DNA from: Adiantum capillus-veneris
Taxonomy: Eukaryota > Streptophyta > Polypodiopsida > Polypodiales > Pteridaceae
Assembly (NCBI GenBank): GCA_014529385.2
Contig: CM043944.1
Span: forward strand, 167,473,740-167,533,739
Direction: 5' to 3'
Length of the DNA: 60,000 nucleotides
Below are positions 58,946 to 60,000 of the stretch, piece by piece. The translations under genes were made by a program, and so were the position numbers. The notes below the pieces were generated by a model. It had not been told where the DNA came from, searched no databases, and was given only the letters and a program-made list of their open reading frames with translations. Positions within the stretch are counted from its first letter, which is position 1, and every line of letters begins with the position of its first letter.

Positions 58946-59574
58946 TTCAAGTCTTAAAAAGAGGTAAGCGGAAATGCGACCAGCTCTTGAAGCTATGCTA
59001 GTCAATATTCTTCAGGTGCAAACTCTACATTTCACTTAAGCTTTAGTAGAAGATGAAGTAGAGACATATTCTAAATGGCTAGATGGATTGGATATGAGGA
59101 TAACAATGACATTGAAAGATGGATTCAAAGTCAAGGACTTAGTGGATATAATGCATTGAGTTATCCAACTTGCAAAAAGGCTACCACCCAAACCTTGGAG
59201 TACTGTAGAGAAAAAGTGAAGGCTTGCCATAAATAATTCACTCCAAGCTTGGGCATTATCAACCTAAATGTTGTTGTGCATAGATTTCTATGTCCACACA
59301 CATTTATCTACGTTCCAGATGAGCATATAAACAAATATATGGTACTAAGGTCTTCATGGATGTGGACCTACAAAGCTATCCAAGATTTGGATAAAAAAGT
59401 CTTAGAATACACACTGAAGGGAGGACAGTTACAGGTACCATTCTCTTACAACAAAGAGGTATGGAAGGCAGGTCTAAGAGCTTCAGAGTTGATAAGACAA
59501 CATCCAATCACAGTACCACTGCCAGCATCTTAGCACAAGATCTATCCTCATAACTCAGGCATACAAAGAACCAT
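58946..59574 (+). pseudogene. Element E unknown region after integrase
   Basis: Two stop-broken protein-like parts: about 59040-59220 (VEDEVETYSKWLDGLDMRIT, KDLVDIMH, KRLPPKPWSTVEKK) and an open 94-codon frame at 59249-59533 (YVPDEHINKYMVLRSSWMWTYKAIQDLDKKVLEY). I do not recognise either. They stand where A has its second retropepsin. Confidence 0.4.
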
Positions 59575-59830
59575 GCAATATTGGGTACCAAAAATTAAGG
59601 TGCAAAAAAAAACTAAATAGATCTGGGTGCCCAAGCAACACAATAGCAAGCAGAGTATATGCAAATCACCACAACCAACTCCACAACCCTAACAAATCAA
59701 GAAAGAGCTATCACCAAAGATCAAGTGGGTGTGGGTGCCAAATATGCGGCCTGAAGAAAAGCAACCAACCAAGTTAGGCTACAAGTGGATACCAATGGCC
59801 AAACTAGAGTGAAATATACCAAGCAGCGTC
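59575..59830 (+). pseudogene. Element E tail with WVPK modules
   Basis: In one frame with stops: YWVPK, IWVPK, VWVPN, KWIPM and KWVPK within about 85 codons, with Lys, Gln and Pro between. Matches the IWIPK modules after pol in element A, so this tail is shared by the lineage. Confidence 0.6.
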
Positions 59831-60000
59831 TACAAGTGGGTGCCAAAGCTTCAACAACCACAATAGCAGCAACCAATCTTTCAACATCCCAATCAAATAG
59901 AAACAGATAGTTGTTTGCCACAGACTATTAAAGAACAAACACAGCTACCCCACGATCTACTCTTCAAGAGAGTTCATCGGACTGAAACCTTGACATTGGA

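Overview
This window looks like nuclear DNA of a land plant with a large, transposon-packed genome. The evidence is plant-type Ty3/Gypsy polyproteins, a tRNA-Met primed chromovirus, a Ty1/copia-type solo LTR, Asp-tRNA-type primer sites and many long CT/GA runs. A fern or other large-genome plant is my guess; nothing here fixes the taxon. I see no intact host gene, no rRNA or tRNA gene and no CRISPR. Nearly everything is nested, decayed retroelement; the only host-like material is a decayed FCP1/HAD-like fragment (54.3-55.1 kb) and an unidentified coding relic (52.1-52.9 kb).

Layout. Element B (minus strand) fills 1-9456 and 33754-36333. It is split by element A (9462-33748, minus strand; LTRs of 920 and 941 bp, target duplication GTTAC). 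A is split in turn by insertion M (20499-25135; 9-bp duplication CATAACTCG; degenerate inverted ends, Mutator-like), which cuts A's reverse transcriptase in two. A solo copia-type LTR (715-1408) sits in B's 3' part. To the right come an integrase scrap (36.4 kb), a degraded plus-strand Gypsy element D (36.66-42.48 kb), a complete but inactivated plus-strand chromovirus C (42868-51276, duplication CTTTT), further integrase scraps and microsatellites, a stretch rich in GTACCAAA motifs (52.9-55.4 kb), and a deleted relative of A called E (56.9-59.9 kb).

Most notable is the lineage of A, B and E. Without M, A is about 19.65 kb. In coding order it carries gag, a first retropepsin, RT, RNase H, an integrase with two complete HHCC zinc-binding domains in tandem, a second retropepsin fused behind the integrase, a Lys-rich tail with IW(I/V)PK modules, a palindrome-bearing noncoding block, and an extra sense coding block of about 1130 codons (globular, Pro-rich, long coiled coil, globular) whose stop lies 7 nt before the polypurine tract. 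The noncoding flanks of A and B each carry their own family of 20-22 bp palindromes spaced about 284 bp apart, kept while the sequence between them has diverged. The doubled zinc-binding domain is also in B, and the IWVPK tail is also in E, so at least these are traits of the lineage rather than accidents of one copy.

All reading frames are broken by stops, frameshifts, deletions, an inversion (B) or insertions, so no element in the window appears able to move by itself.
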